Source of the DNA: a virus | DNA: 23,755 nt | Virus record (IMG/VR): IMGVR_UViG_3300045825_000192 | Coordinates: 1 to 23,755 of that record | Direction: 5' to 3' (one strand) | Shown: piece after piece, positions 5,653 to 13,635 of the stretch | How the letters are laid out: each line of letters starts with the position of its first letter | Numbering within the stretch: the first letter of the stretch is position 1 | Notes under the pieces: model-generated | Database searches by the model: none | Told to the model about the DNA's origin: nothing | Seen by the model: the letters and a program-made list of their open reading frames with translations, nothing else | Made by a program: the position numbers and the translations under genes

Positions 5653-6507
5653 TTACTTCCTTTTGAGTTTACTGGTAACAGCTGCCGGAGCGACCGGAGC
5701 TTCGAATTCCCCCTTCATCACCAAGACCATGGACTCATAGTCTGGGTTCTCGATAATCTCGGGAGCATAACTGCCCTTGGGCTGGCGGATCTTAGTGGTG
5801 TAGTACGCATGCGGACCGAGCCTCATACAGTAAACCACGCTACGTTTGATCTTCCCTCCTTCGAGCTTCTCATGGGCCTCCTTCACGAAGGTGTTCCCAA
5901 TGATCTTTACAGCCGCAGTGAGTACACTGGCGACGGATGGCATGAGACGGGGTCCGACAGAGGGGGTCATCTCCCCGTCTTCGCCTTCCTCTCCTTCTGT
6001 GGTGCGGTCATGGGCCAGGAAGACCACATTGATGTCTTGGTCTACCAGGTCCCGGTAGTTAATGATCCAGGTCTTGAGACGTCCGGCGGCTGCCCCGAAG
6101 TCTCGCATGGAGATGGCCGCAGTCTCGTCCTTGTTGTTGTCCTTCAAGGCCTTGGCCAGTGCGAAGTCCTGGAGCTGAGAGACGGCATCGATGACCACCG
6201 TCTTGTACTTGTTCTCTTTCGACTGGAGGAACCAATAGACCTGCTCGAATTGATCCCAGTCCTCAATGGAGAGGGTGTCCACATCCTTCAGGTCGGAGAT
6301 GGAGTCCGTACCCTTCTCCCGGATGTCCAAGTGGAGGAGCGGCTTAGGGAAGGTCGCCGCTACTGTGGTCTTGCCGGTTCCGGCCTTCCCATAGAACAGC
6401 GCAGCCAAGACAAGCCCCAGGGAGCTCACAGGTTTAATGCGGTCCATGATAGAGGCGAATTTAGAATTATTCGTCTGAGTCGGACTCGATAGCTTTTTCT
6501 TGATCAT
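5653..6507 (-). CDS. Sak4-like RecA-fold recombination ATPase
   Basis: A 284-residue AAA_24/Sak4-type ATPase. Walker A is GKAGTGKTT (40-48), Walker B is VVIDAVS (104-110), and the segment INVVFLAHDR (about 158-167) holds the sensor-like polar residues before an acidic insertion (EGEEGEDGEMTPS). Sak4 proteins anneal or pair single strands together with an SSB, here the DUF669 protein encoded next. The start at 6,507 overlaps the nuclease gene by 41 bases and has only AAGAAAGA upstream. The next Met in frame (residue 21, DRIKP) lacks a ribosome site, so the longer form is kept with moderate certainty. Role: homologous recombination and repair of phage DNA during replication. Confidence 0.88.
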   Translation of the reverse strand: MIKKKLSSPTQTNNSKFASIMDRIKPVSSLGLVLAALFYGKAGTGKTTVAATFPKPLLHLDIREKGTDSISDLKDVDTLSIEDWDQFEQVYWFLQSKENKYKTVVIDAVSQLQDFALAKALKDNNKDETAAISMRDFGAAAGRLKTWIINYRDLVDQDINVVFLAHDRTTEGEEGEDGEMTPSVGPRLMPSVASVLTAAVKIIGNTFVKEAHEKLEGGKIKRSVVYCMRLGPHAYYTTKIRQPKGSYAPEIIENPDYESMVLVMKGEFEAPVAPAAVTSKLKRK

Positions 6508-7495
6508 CTCGTTCTTTCTTGGTTGTGTAATCGGCCTTGCGGATGTAGTCAGAGTCTAGGCCCCGGACTTCAGCTTGGCAGAGGTTGTAATAGGAGCAGA
6601 AGTTGCAGTCCTTGGTCATGTTGCGAACCTTAGCGTTAGGGCCTAGGTCCCGGATCTCGGCAGCGCTGGCCATGATGTCTTGTACGACGTTACCGACCAT
6701 CTCCTGAGAGGGACTTGGGAGGTAAATTCTACGGTAAAACTTTTCATCTCGGCCTTTGAGGGTTTGGGCAAACTCCTCGTACTCGGGAAGTTTATCTTTG
6801 CCAAGCAGGGATTCTACCGTAGACATATAGACTTCGTAAGTTGTGTCTATCTTCGCAGCCTTGCTGATGGTCCCATTCTTGAGAAGCTCTGGCACACTGG
6901 GAGACTTCTTGCGAACATAGTCCCAGATGACCCCTGCCGGTCGATCGTAGCCCAGCTGTGGAAGGAGCCACACATAGAGCAACAGCTGCAGGTCTGCGAA
7001 GCGTGTTTCTTCCCCTGGGATGGACTTGCAGGTCTTGTGATCCATCACCCAACCCCGCCCCTCAGAGTCCTGTGGGAACTTGTCAATGAACCCTATGAAG
7101 CGTGTGTGGTTATCCAGGTCAACGGTCACAGGGATTTCCGCCCGCTTCCCGCGGTGACGAGGCACATAGAGAAGGCCGTCATCCTCGTACTTCTTAAAGT
7201 AACCTTTGACAATTCCCTCTACTTCTCCAGGCACATCACCCAGCTCGGCACGCTCTTCCTGAAACATGCGATTGAAGTCCGAGCGGAAAGTGTTCATCTC
7301 TAGCTTCCAGTCACCCTTGACCACCTGGGCCTCCAGCATAGCATGGACCCCAGTGCCCACAAAGAGGGCCATGGCGTTGGTCTTCTTGCGAAGGCCCTGG
7401 TAGTAGCGGTAGTGGTGCTGCTGCTGGCAGCGTCTCCAGGTTTTAATCCGTGAGTGAGACACCGTGACCATGTCTGACCAATCAATCTCAAACAT
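6467..7495 (-). CDS. Cas4/RecB-like PD-(D/E)XK exonuclease with probable Fe-S cluster
   Basis: A 342-residue nuclease. It opens with the S-x-x-R-x-x-W-x-x-C pattern (SRIKTWRRC, Cys23). The nuclease core has His51, Asp138 in GFIDK and Asp152-His-Lys154 in VMDHKT, followed by a motif with Gln170 (DLQLLLY). Cys297, Cys300 and Cys306 (DCNFCSYYNLC) complete the four cysteines typical of the Cas4/AddB-type iron-sulphur cluster. Such phage enzymes resect duplex ends for the neighbouring Sak4-type recombinase. The start has GGGAG and overlaps the DEDD exonuclease gene by 8 bases. No cas1 or cas2 gene or array is near, so a CRISPR role is unlikely. Confidence 0.9.
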   Translation of the reverse strand: MFEIDWSDMVTVSHSRIKTWRRCQQQHHYRYYQGLRKKTNAMALFVGTGVHAMLEAQVVKGDWKLEMNTFRSDFNRMFQEERAELGDVPGEVEGIVKGYFKKYEDDGLLYVPRHRGKRAEIPVTVDLDNHTRFIGFIDKFPQDSEGRGWVMDHKTCKSIPGEETRFADLQLLLYVWLLPQLGYDRPAGVIWDYVRKKSPSVPELLKNGTISKAAKIDTTYEVYMSTVESLLGKDKLPEYEEFAQTLKGRDEKFYRRIYLPSPSQEMVGNVVQDIMASAAEIRDLGPNAKVRNMTKDCNFCSYYNLCQAEVRGLDSDYIRKADYTTKKERDDQEKAIESDSDE

Positions 7496-8003
7496 GGACT
7501 ACTCCCAGGTTCATGAGGTACTGAGCCTGCCAGACGGCATCGGCCATAGCCATATGCTTGAGGGAGTCTGGCGGGGGTTTCTTAAACCCGTCGGGATCTA
7601 GCATCTTCACCACGGTCCGGTAGTCACGCTCCTGGCGAAAGGACCAAGGTGTCTTGCCCCCAAAGAGGTTCTTCAGGATGGCTAGATCGAACGTAGGGGA
7701 GTTAGCCCAGACCCCCTCAACGGCCTTGGCTCGGTCCTCCAAGATAGCCCATAGGTCGCTTACACTGATGAAGACGGAGTCCTGGGCCACTAGTACTGCT
7801 TCCTTGGCCTCGAGGCTTTGGTTAACCCACCACATAACCGTTGAGTAATCAATCCTACGATCGGATTGCTCTTCTCGATTCAAGTTGAAGTTAGCCATGA
7901 AGTGTATCTTCTGGCTGTCAAAGACACATACCCCAACCTGAAGGACCAGGGCGTCGGTCTCCAGACTAAGGGTTTCGATATCTACCATGAGCTGATTAGG
8001 CAT
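7488..8003 (-). CDS. DEDD-family 3'-5' exonuclease
   Basis: A 171-residue RNase H-like exonuclease. The catalytic pattern is Asp8-x-Glu10 (VDIETLS), Asp106 in NSPTFDLAIL, and His150 with Asp155 (HMAMADAVWQ), which is the DEDDh form. It is close to the phage exonuclease group that includes T4 DexA-like proteins. It could trim DNA or RNA 3' ends or supply proofreading beyond the polymerase's own exonuclease domain. The start has GAGGAAA before the ATG. The upstream homing-endonuclease gene ends 22 bases inside this reading frame, which suggests that the intruder arrived next to it and now shares the boundary. Confidence 0.85.
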   Translation of the reverse strand: MPNQLMVDIETLSLETDALVLQVGVCVFDSQKIHFMANFNLNREEQSDRRIDYSTVMWWVNQSLEAKEAVLVAQDSVFISVSDLWAILEDRAKAVEGVWANSPTFDLAILKNLFGGKTPWSFRQERDYRTVVKMLDPDGFKKPPPDSLKHMAMADAVWQAQYLMNLGVVHV

Positions 8004-8527
8004 ATCTTTCCTCGCTTTCCATTCTTGATATTAGTAACATAATTTCTAGATATTTGATAATCCTGTGCAATTTTCTTATGGGTTCTTTTATCCTCGCGAA
8101 TGGCCTTTAACTGTAGAAGGCTCAGGCCATTTCGAGACTGACCCATGGCCAGCCTAGACTCTAGAGTATGCGCCACCCCATACATTGCGTTTTTAGGACC
8201 AGACCTATTAAAGGACATTAGGTCCTTGGTGGCCTCGGTATGGGTCTTACCATACCAACAGCATTTTTCACCCGTCATACCCTGTTTGCCGGGGCCACCA
8301 TCTGAGATATTAATTAGAGACTTTCTAAAATGTTTTATTAGGTATTTCTCATGTTCCCAAGCCTCCTCCCTATTCTTCCAACTACTGACCACCTCTACAG
8401 AGAACCCTTCATGTGCAATCCTCTTCCACTCGGTTGACCTATGCCTTAAGTCCCAGGGACGCTTAATATTTCCATATCCGACATAGAAGACTCCCTTGTC
8501 ATTGATATGAAGATAAGTGTAATACAT
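7982..8527 (-). CDS. GIY-YIG homing endonuclease (free-standing)
   Basis: A 181-residue protein with the GIY-YIG core at residues 2-19 (YYTYLH and FYVGYG), basic residues at 27-30 and the conserved Glu near 60 (EHEKYLI), then NISDGG at 73-78. NUMOD3-like DNA-binding repeats follow (WYGKTHTEATK, and MYGVAHTLESR at about 115-125), with a C-terminal HTH (KKIAQDYQISRNYVTNI). Enzymes of this type cut an allele that lacks them and are copied in by repair. It sits between the polymerase and the exonuclease genes. Its base composition is visibly more A+T-rich than its neighbours, as expected for recent insertion. The start has AGGATTAGG upstream. Confidence 0.9.
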   Translation of the reverse strand: MYYTYLHINDKGVFYVGYGNIKRPWDLRHRSTEWKRIAHEGFSVEVVSSWKNREEAWEHEKYLIKHFRKSLINISDGGPGKQGMTGEKCCWYGKTHTEATKDLMSFNRSGPKNAMYGVAHTLESRLAMGQSRNGLSLLQLKAIREDKRTHKKIAQDYQISRNYVTNIKNGKRGKICLISSW

Positions 8528-8568
8528 GACCTAATCCTAAGTTCTATTGAGCATAGTTCGTAGGTGAA

Positions 8569-10803
8569 TTACTTCCATGCCTTACTCACACCCCAATGTG
8601 TTCCATATTCCACATCGGCCACCAGGGGCACAGACATGTTGATCTTGAAGGTCTCTAGCAGCTTGGGCTTCTCCATGATGGCCTTGATCTGTGGAAGGTT
8701 CTTCTCCAGGGTATCAGAGCGAACCCACAGCAGGATTGAGTCGTGAACCTCCCCGCGGATACGAACCTCGTCCCAGGGGAGCGTCTGGTGGATCTCTACC
8801 ATAGACATGACCTTCAGGTCCCCTGACCCGAACCCCTGGACGGGGGAATTAATAGCCTGGCGCTCAGCCTCGGCCCTGATACCCTTCTCAGAGCTATTGA
8901 CCCCTGGCAAATGACGGATGCGCCCAGATGGGGAGCTAACTTGCCCGAAGGCCCTGGCTACTCGGCGTTGACGTTCGTGCCACTGGGGTAGGGCCGAGTA
9001 AGTCTCGAAGTATCGAACTCGGAAAGCCTGGGCGCTGGCCTCGGTCATCTCCACCCCATAGTTGTCCCGAGCATAGATCACTAGCTTGGGCCAGCCCATG
9101 CCGTACAAGAGCCCAAAGTTCACAGCTTTAGCCATCTTGCGCTCTTCCTTAGTTAGCTGACCTATGGGCTTCCCAAGTATCACTGAGGCCGTAGTACTGT
9201 GGATGTCCCCTCCAGTCTGGAAAATCATCTTCATGCGATGATCATTAGCCAGCAGAGCCGCTATCCGTAGCTCAATCTGGGAGAAGTCCGAGCAGACGAA
9301 GGTCCACCCATCAGGAGCCCCTATGAGGGAGCGTATCATCGGGTCTCGGGGAACCTGGTGCAGGCGGCTGGCCCAGCGTCCCGTGACAGTACCGTGCAGC
9401 TTAGTGGAGATATATAGCCTGTCCCCGTGCATGAGCTCTTGCCACCCGTTGATGTACGTGCTAAGGTTCTTGTCAATCCCACGAAACTCCATGAGAAGCT
9501 TGGGCAGCTCATGCTTGTGCTGGAGGCGGAGAAGTACGGATTCCCCTGTACTGGGAGAACCCCCTGCTGTGGTCTCCAGCACGGGCAGGTTTAGCTTATC
9601 GTAGAAGAGCTTACCCACCTGGGCGGGTGAATTCCAGTTGACCTCCTCCCCCGCCAGCTCAGACATCCTGGCCAGGGTAGTGTCCCGTCGGGTGGTGAGG
9701 TCCACACGGGCGGCCTCGAGTTTCTCTAAGTCAATGAAGTGCCCGTCCGTCTCTACCTCTTCCATCATGCGAGCAGAGGGCATCACCAGCCTGTAGAAGA
9801 GCCTCCGCTGTGTGGAATCCGCGATGAGCCTTCTGCGGAAGATGTAGTACAGCTGCCGAGTCCAATGAGTGTCCCAGCAGCCGTACTTGTAGAACTTCTC
9901 TAGGTCACCTAAGCCTAGTTTGGTCTTCAGGTCCACATCATAGCTGGGGGCATTGCAGAACTCAGAGGCTAGCTCCTTGAGCCCGTGTGGGCTATTCTCG
10001 TCCAGGAGGTGGTGGGCCAGCATGGTATCAAAGCCCAAATGGAAGCGAGCCCCATAGTGGCGGAAGATCCAGCGATTATCAAACTTGAAATTCTGCCCGA
10101 TGATGGTCTTTCCATCGGCTACCTCGAAGAGTATGCCCATGAAGCGCTGCTGCTCATCCGCATTCCAAGGGCTGTCCCTTACGCATAGAGGTAAGGCCCA
10201 GTTTTTATCAGTGGCACTTAGCGAGAACTGAATGGTGTTAATCGCGGCCCCTTCCTTCTCGGGGTCTAGGCCTGTGGTTTCTATATCGATGGCCACCTCT
10301 TCAGAGTCCCCGAACTCCTCGATGAAGGTATTCCACTGCTTCATAGTCCGGATGACCTCCCAGTGGAGCTCGGTCTCTTGTTCGTTAGTCCCGCCTAGTA
10401 GATGGCCAAACTTAGCGATGTCCTTACGAAGGCCAGGGAGCCTGGCGGGATCACGAAGGGCCACTGCAGGGGAGAAGGTGGGCAAACACTTGATGCTCTG
10501 GTAGTCGAACTGCTGGCCATGGAGCTCAGTGATCTTCGACTTCTTGTTGAGGGCCTTTAGTACGTTAGCACCTAGTGTGAGTATGTGAGTGGGGGCAAGC
10601 TCCTCGATCTCGGCATCCAGGGCTATTTTGCATTCCTTGACCTCCTTCGCACTGAGAGCTTCCTCAGAGGGAACTTTCGAGAGGCTAGTGAAGGTGTGGC
10701 CTGTAAGGCCTATGCCAGCCAGGAGGTCATCCAGGAGCTTCCTATTCCGACCCCGCGGAAACTCCTCAATGATGAGGATGCGTGGCTTACGCTTGGGAGC
10801 CAT
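8569..10803 (-). CDS. polA: Family A DNA polymerase with UDG-like N-terminal domain
   Basis: A 744-residue replicative polymerase. Residues 1-137 resemble a family 4/5 uracil-DNA-glycosylase fold (ILTLGANVLKAL and the CLPTFSPAVALRDP motif at 106-119), but without an obvious active centre, so it may be structural. The 3'-5' exonuclease shows Asp173/Glu175, Asp242 and Tyr307/Asp311. The polymerase has motif A DFSQIELRIAA (Asp506), the O-helix with Arg555, Lys559, Phe563 and Tyr567 in the E. coli Pol I spacing, and motif C His687-Asp688. Phe563 rather than Tyr predicts discrimination against dideoxynucleotides. There is no 5'-3' exonuclease domain. The start has GAGGT and overlaps the deaminase gene by 17 bases. 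It is the main phage replicase. Confidence 0.95.
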   Translation of the reverse strand: MAPKRKPRILIIEEFPRGRNRKLLDDLLAGIGLTGHTFTSLSKVPSEEALSAKEVKECKIALDAEIEELAPTHILTLGANVLKALNKKSKITELHGQQFDYQSIKCLPTFSPAVALRDPARLPGLRKDIAKFGHLLGGTNEQETELHWEVIRTMKQWNTFIEEFGDSEEVAIDIETTGLDPEKEGAAINTIQFSLSATDKNWALPLCVRDSPWNADEQQRFMGILFEVADGKTIIGQNFKFDNRWIFRHYGARFHLGFDTMLAHHLLDENSPHGLKELASEFCNAPSYDVDLKTKLGLGDLEKFYKYGCWDTHWTRQLYYIFRRRLIADSTQRRLFYRLVMPSARMMEEVETDGHFIDLEKLEAARVDLTTRRDTTLARMSELAGEEVNWNSPAQVGKLFYDKLNLPVLETTAGGSPSTGESVLLRLQHKHELPKLLMEFRGIDKNLSTYINGWQELMHGDRLYISTKLHGTVTGRWASRLHQVPRDPMIRSLIGAPDGWTFVCSDFSQIELRIAALLANDHRMKMIFQTGGDIHSTTASVILGKPIGQLTKEERKMAKAVNFGLLYGMGWPKLVIYARDNYGVEMTEASAQAFRVRYFETYSALPQWHERQRRVARAFGQVSSPSGRIRHLPGVNSSEKGIRAEAERQAINSPVQGFGSGDLKVMSMVEIHQTLPWDEVRIRGEVHDSILLWVRSDTLEKNLPQIKAIMEKPKLLETFKINMSVPLVADVEYGTHWGVSKAWK

Positions 10804-11215
10804 AATGAGATACCTCGATTCCTGCTTGCATCAGTAATTCTAGACCCTCTACCCTGCGGTAGGGAGTTGCGTACACCACCCGACAGATGCCGGCATTGAT
10901 GAGTAGCTTGGCGCAGTCTAAGCAAGGGCAAGCCGTCACATAGGCTGTGGCCTTATCCAGTGCTACCCCATGACGGGCGGCATGGGCTATGGCGCCAGCC
11001 TCGGCGTGCGTGGTATGGGTACAAGGGTTATGCTCGTTGCACGTCTCAGCGGAGCAATGCGGCAGCCCAGAGGGAGCCCCGTTGTAGCCCGTGGAGATGA
11101 CCCTCCCCTCTCGGGCCAAGACAGCCCCTACGGAGAGTCGATTGCAAGTAGATCGCTGGGAGACCACATGGGCGATGGTCATAAGCATTTCATCGCGTGA
11201 GATACGTTCAGTCAT
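10787..11215 (-). CDS. dCMP deaminase
   Basis: A 142-residue zinc enzyme that converts dCMP to dUMP. Zinc and proton-shuttle residues are His70-Ala-Glu72 (HAEAGAI) and the Pro-Cys98-x-x-Cys101 motif (ACPCLDC). The extra Cys/His cluster in the insert (AETCNEHNPCTH) is typical of phage and eukaryotic dCMP deaminases, which often bind a second zinc and are controlled by dCTP and dTTP. I moved the start to 11,215: it has GGGAG at good spacing and overlaps the ligase stop by 8 bases. An open start at 11,263 would add 16 residues and overlap by 56. It feeds the dUMP pool next to two thymidylate-synthase-fold genes. Confidence 0.92.
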   Translation of the reverse strand: MTERISRDEMLMTIAHVVSQRSTCNRLSVGAVLAREGRVISTGYNGAPSGLPHCSAETCNEHNPCTHTTHAEAGAIAHAARHGVALDKATAYVTACPCLDCAKLLINAGICRVVYATPYRRVEGLELLMQAGIEVSHYGSQA

Positions 11216-12071
11216 AGCGAACTCCCAGTAAGACGGGGAATCTAGGGGCATCCTTGCTGCCACTGGGGAAGTATTTAACCTTGACTGTGGCCCCGATAGG
11301 GGGTCTCTCCCAGAGAGCCGAGCGGAGAGCGTCGTCCATACCTGAGCCTACGCTGTATTCCACACCTGCGTAAGGGCCCGTGAGGCCCCGAACTCGGAGG
11401 CTGCCCAGTGTCCCCTTGCCTACCATTCCGGCCTTGTGGTTACTACGCTCGGCCCGACCCAAGGCGTCTCGCGTGAGTTCGTTGGTGTTTTGCATTTGCT
11501 CTTCCACTGCGATCACAACCGCCTCGTCATCAGCAAAGCGCTTAAGCTTAAGGAGGGTTCCCTCTCGAAGGGTAGAGCGACCGTGCTTGTAAGGCCCCTG
11601 TGGGTCACGTAACATCACGCCCTCGAAGCCATCCCCCAGGCAGCGTTCCTCGAAAGACTGGAGCTGGCCCATGTCACTGACCATCGTATGCTCTACGGGG
11701 TAAACCTGACCCCAGGCTCGGGGTGAGACCGCCTCGATACGTCGGTGGAAGGGAAGCTCCAGTAAGAAATCATCAAAGACGTGAAAGCCTATTCCTATAG
11801 GGTTCCCGTCTCGGGACATGACCGCCGAGGTGGTCTTACGGAAGGCCTCCGGGTGGCAAGGGTCTCCACAGATGAGTTCCCCGTCCATCCCGTTGAACTC
11901 GGGTTTCCCGAAGAGCTCTTGAACGAAGGTGTTAGGGATTGGCTTGAGGTTCCTGGACAGTAGGACACCGTCGATGACTACGGCTCTTATTCCATCCAGC
12001 TTGGGGCTGGCGAGGAGTGGGTAACGGAGGAGACTGATGTCGTCGATTGTGGCGGCTAAGAGGGGTTTCAT
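11208..12071 (-). CDS. ATP-dependent DNA ligase
   Basis: A 287-residue short ligase. The adenylation motif is SPKLDGIR with Lys24, followed by DGEL (63-66), FHVFD (96-100), FEGVMLRDP (149-157) and LLKLKR (173-178). These match nucleotidyl-transferase motifs I, III, IIIa, IV and V in order. A C-terminal OB-fold of about 85 residues ends in KYFPSG and FPVLLGVR. This size is typical of phage ligases without an N-terminal DNA-binding domain. It seals Okazaki fragments and repair nicks left by the polymerase and the DenV-like glycosylase. Its ATG overlaps the upstream stop in an ATGA junction, with AAGG as ribosome site. Confidence 0.93.
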   Translation of the reverse strand: MKPLLAATIDDISLLRYPLLASPKLDGIRAVVIDGVLLSRNLKPIPNTFVQELFGKPEFNGMDGELICGDPCHPEAFRKTTSAVMSRDGNPIGIGFHVFDDFLLELPFHRRIEAVSPRAWGQVYPVEHTMVSDMGQLQSFEERCLGDGFEGVMLRDPQGPYKHGRSTLREGTLLKLKRFADDEAVVIAVEEQMQNTNELTRDALGRAERSNHKAGMVGKGTLGSLRVRGLTGPYAGVEYSVGSGMDDALRSALWERPPIGATVKVKYFPSGSKDAPRFPVLLGVRYD

Positions 12072-12880
12072 GCTAGGGCCTTCAGTTGATGGTAGTTACC
12101 TCTGAAGAGGTGTAGACTGGTGATATTAGTGGTAAGGGTGCCAGGTCTAACTTCATACCAATCATCACTCTTGGCCCGGCACTCATCCAGAAACCATAGG
12201 AGGAGTCGAACGGCCATGTAAAGGTCATTACGGAGATGATTGATTAGATCAACACTTCTTAGGGTGTAAACCATGTGGAGTTTATTGTCCCGCATTATGA
12301 GTTGCCAGCTAAGAGAACATGGAACTCGTCCTTTATGAACGGCTCCGGTATCTTCAGGAAAGAACATGGGAACTACCGCCTGTCTGGTATCAGGCTCTCT
12401 GACCAGCTGATCTACCACATCTCGGAGGTCTCCATACTCATAAAGGATTCCCCGATGAGGTTGGTTGAGAGGAGTCCAAGACTCGGGAACCACGGAGGCG
12501 GGTGGAACCCTTCCGGCATACTTAGGCCAAAGCCTAGACATATAGTTATGTTGGAAAGTTCCATCGGGCATACGGAAGTCCTTAGCACCCTCCCCCATAC
12601 GCCAGTTGGCCCATTCTGTCCCAGGGTTTAGTGGATACCCACAGACCCGTTCCTCGAAATGGTTATCGGACCAGGGGATATCTGGACCTATGTCTTTTCG
12701 GTAGTGAGCTAAGAGCTCGGTAGGAAGCAATACGACTGAGTGGTGGTTTAATACTTCATAAGTCTCCAGGTCAGGTTTCCCCTCCACAGAGGTCCCCTGC
12801 CAACGACGGGGCTTTATTACGGGAGCGGATAAGAATTCCTGATGAAGGGACCTTTTCAACTCGGTGAATGATTGGTACAT
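12068..12880 (-). CDS. Thymidylate-synthase-fold enzyme, possibly dCMP hydroxymethylase-like
   Basis: A 270-residue member of the ThyA superfamily. The catalytic Cys188 lies in GRVPCSLSWQL, with Arg166 upstream (RQAVV). The phosphate-binding Arg208-Ser209 lies in TLRSVDLINHL, exactly 20 residues after the Cys as in E. coli ThyA (146 to 166). At +31, where ThyA has the dUMP-selecting Asn177, this protein has Asp219. T4 dCMP hydroxymethylase also has Asp there. A C-terminal SLHLFRGNY resembles the ThyA THLYSNH motif. The residues therefore favour dCMP over dUMP, although the neighbouring Asn218 leaves some alignment doubt. It is followed by ligase and deaminase genes. Its ribosome site (GGAAC) lies in the tail of the homing-endonuclease gene. 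Confidence 0.8.
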   Translation of the reverse strand: MYQSFTELKRSLHQEFLSAPVIKPRRWQGTSVEGKPDLETYEVLNHHSVVLLPTELLAHYRKDIGPDIPWSDNHFEERVCGYPLNPGTEWANWRMGEGAKDFRMPDGTFQHNYMSRLWPKYAGRVPPASVVPESWTPLNQPHRGILYEYGDLRDVVDQLVREPDTRQAVVPMFFPEDTGAVHKGRVPCSLSWQLIMRDNKLHMVYTLRSVDLINHLRNDLYMAVRLLLWFLDECRAKSDDWYEVRPGTLTTNITSLHLFRGNYHQLKALA

Positions 12881-12881
12881 A

Positions 12882-13547
12882 TTAGTTCCAAAGGTAAGGA
12901 CGTGCTTTATGAGCCCTTATAAGTTTTACCAAACCCCTCGAACAGCCATACCTAGTGGCTAGAGACCGAAGAGGTTCCCCACGTTGACATTCAATTTCCA
13001 TTATTTGTTCATCAGTAAACCTTCTATTAGGGCTGGGCTTTCCCCACATCGCATTACTAGGCCCAGAGTTGAGACCAGGGTGTTTTCTCCCGTAGTTGGG
13101 GTTCTTGGCCCCGCTATTGTTTATTTTGGCAGTATGTTCTGTGGGCAACTTCTTACCCCTGCGATGGCTAGGCCTTCCTTTAAGGTGTTTAGAAATAGCT
13201 TCCCTATGCTCAAGAGATAAGGCTTTCCCCTTATGAACTTCGCTAACCCTAAATTTTTGTTCGGGGGTTAGCTTCCTTCCTGCAGGCCCCTGCCCACCGT
13301 CGGTGATATTGACCAGGGGGTAACCACCCTGCCTTAACTGATGAATCAATCGAACTTCCTCAGCTAGAGCTTGCTCATCGGAGCCATAGGTAGAGTGAAT
13401 GTGCACGGACCTCCCATATAGTTCAACTATCCGAGTCCAGTGAGGGCTCCTACCCCTCCGGGTCTCCCAAGCTCGTTTCTTCTGACCCTTACCGACATAG
13501 AAAATCTCGCCAGTGTCAAGCCTAAGGTGGATATAAACATAGAACAT
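12882..13547 (-). CDS. GIY-YIG homing endonuclease (free-standing)
   Basis: A 221-residue protein starting MFYVYIHLRLDTGE, with FYVGKG at 16-21, Arg25, Glu64 and NITDGG at 80-85. This is the GIY-YIG order seen in phage Seg-like nucleases. NUMOD-type repeats occupy about 90-170 (LSLEHREAISKHL, KNPNYGRKHPG, SNAMWGKPSP) and a C-terminal HTH covers about 177-213. I chose the start at 13,547, with AAGG eight bases upstream and the family's usual beginning. The frame is open to 13,646 and would add 33 unlike residues, including the upstream junction. It sits between the two thymidylate-synthase-fold genes, probably as an invader targeting one of them. Confidence 0.88.
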   Translation of the reverse strand: MFYVYIHLRLDTGEIFYVGKGQKKRAWETRRGRSPHWTRIVELYGRSVHIHSTYGSDEQALAEEVRLIHQLRQGGYPLVNITDGGQGPAGRKLTPEQKFRVSEVHKGKALSLEHREAISKHLKGRPSHRRGKKLPTEHTAKINNSGAKNPNYGRKHPGLNSGPSNAMWGKPSPNRRFTDEQIMEIECQRGEPLRSLATRYGCSRGLVKLIRAHKARPYLWN

Positions 13548-13635
13548 AGTGCGCCTTATCCGTGGGCTATCAAAAGAAGTGGGGAAGAGGTTGATAAGAC
13601 ATCTTGTCAGGCTGCAGGCCCTATCCCCATAGGCA

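Noticed and set aside
5314-6492. Long plus-strand open frame of 392 codons opposite the Sak4-like and SSB genes
   Set aside because: The minus-strand genes here have clear motifs. The plus frame is their codon-pattern shadow, with Leu/Gly/His-rich composition and no known domain.
6467-7495. Cas4-like nuclease as evidence of a phage CRISPR system
   Set aside because: No cas1, cas2, effector or repeat-spacer array is present, and the neighbours are recombination genes.
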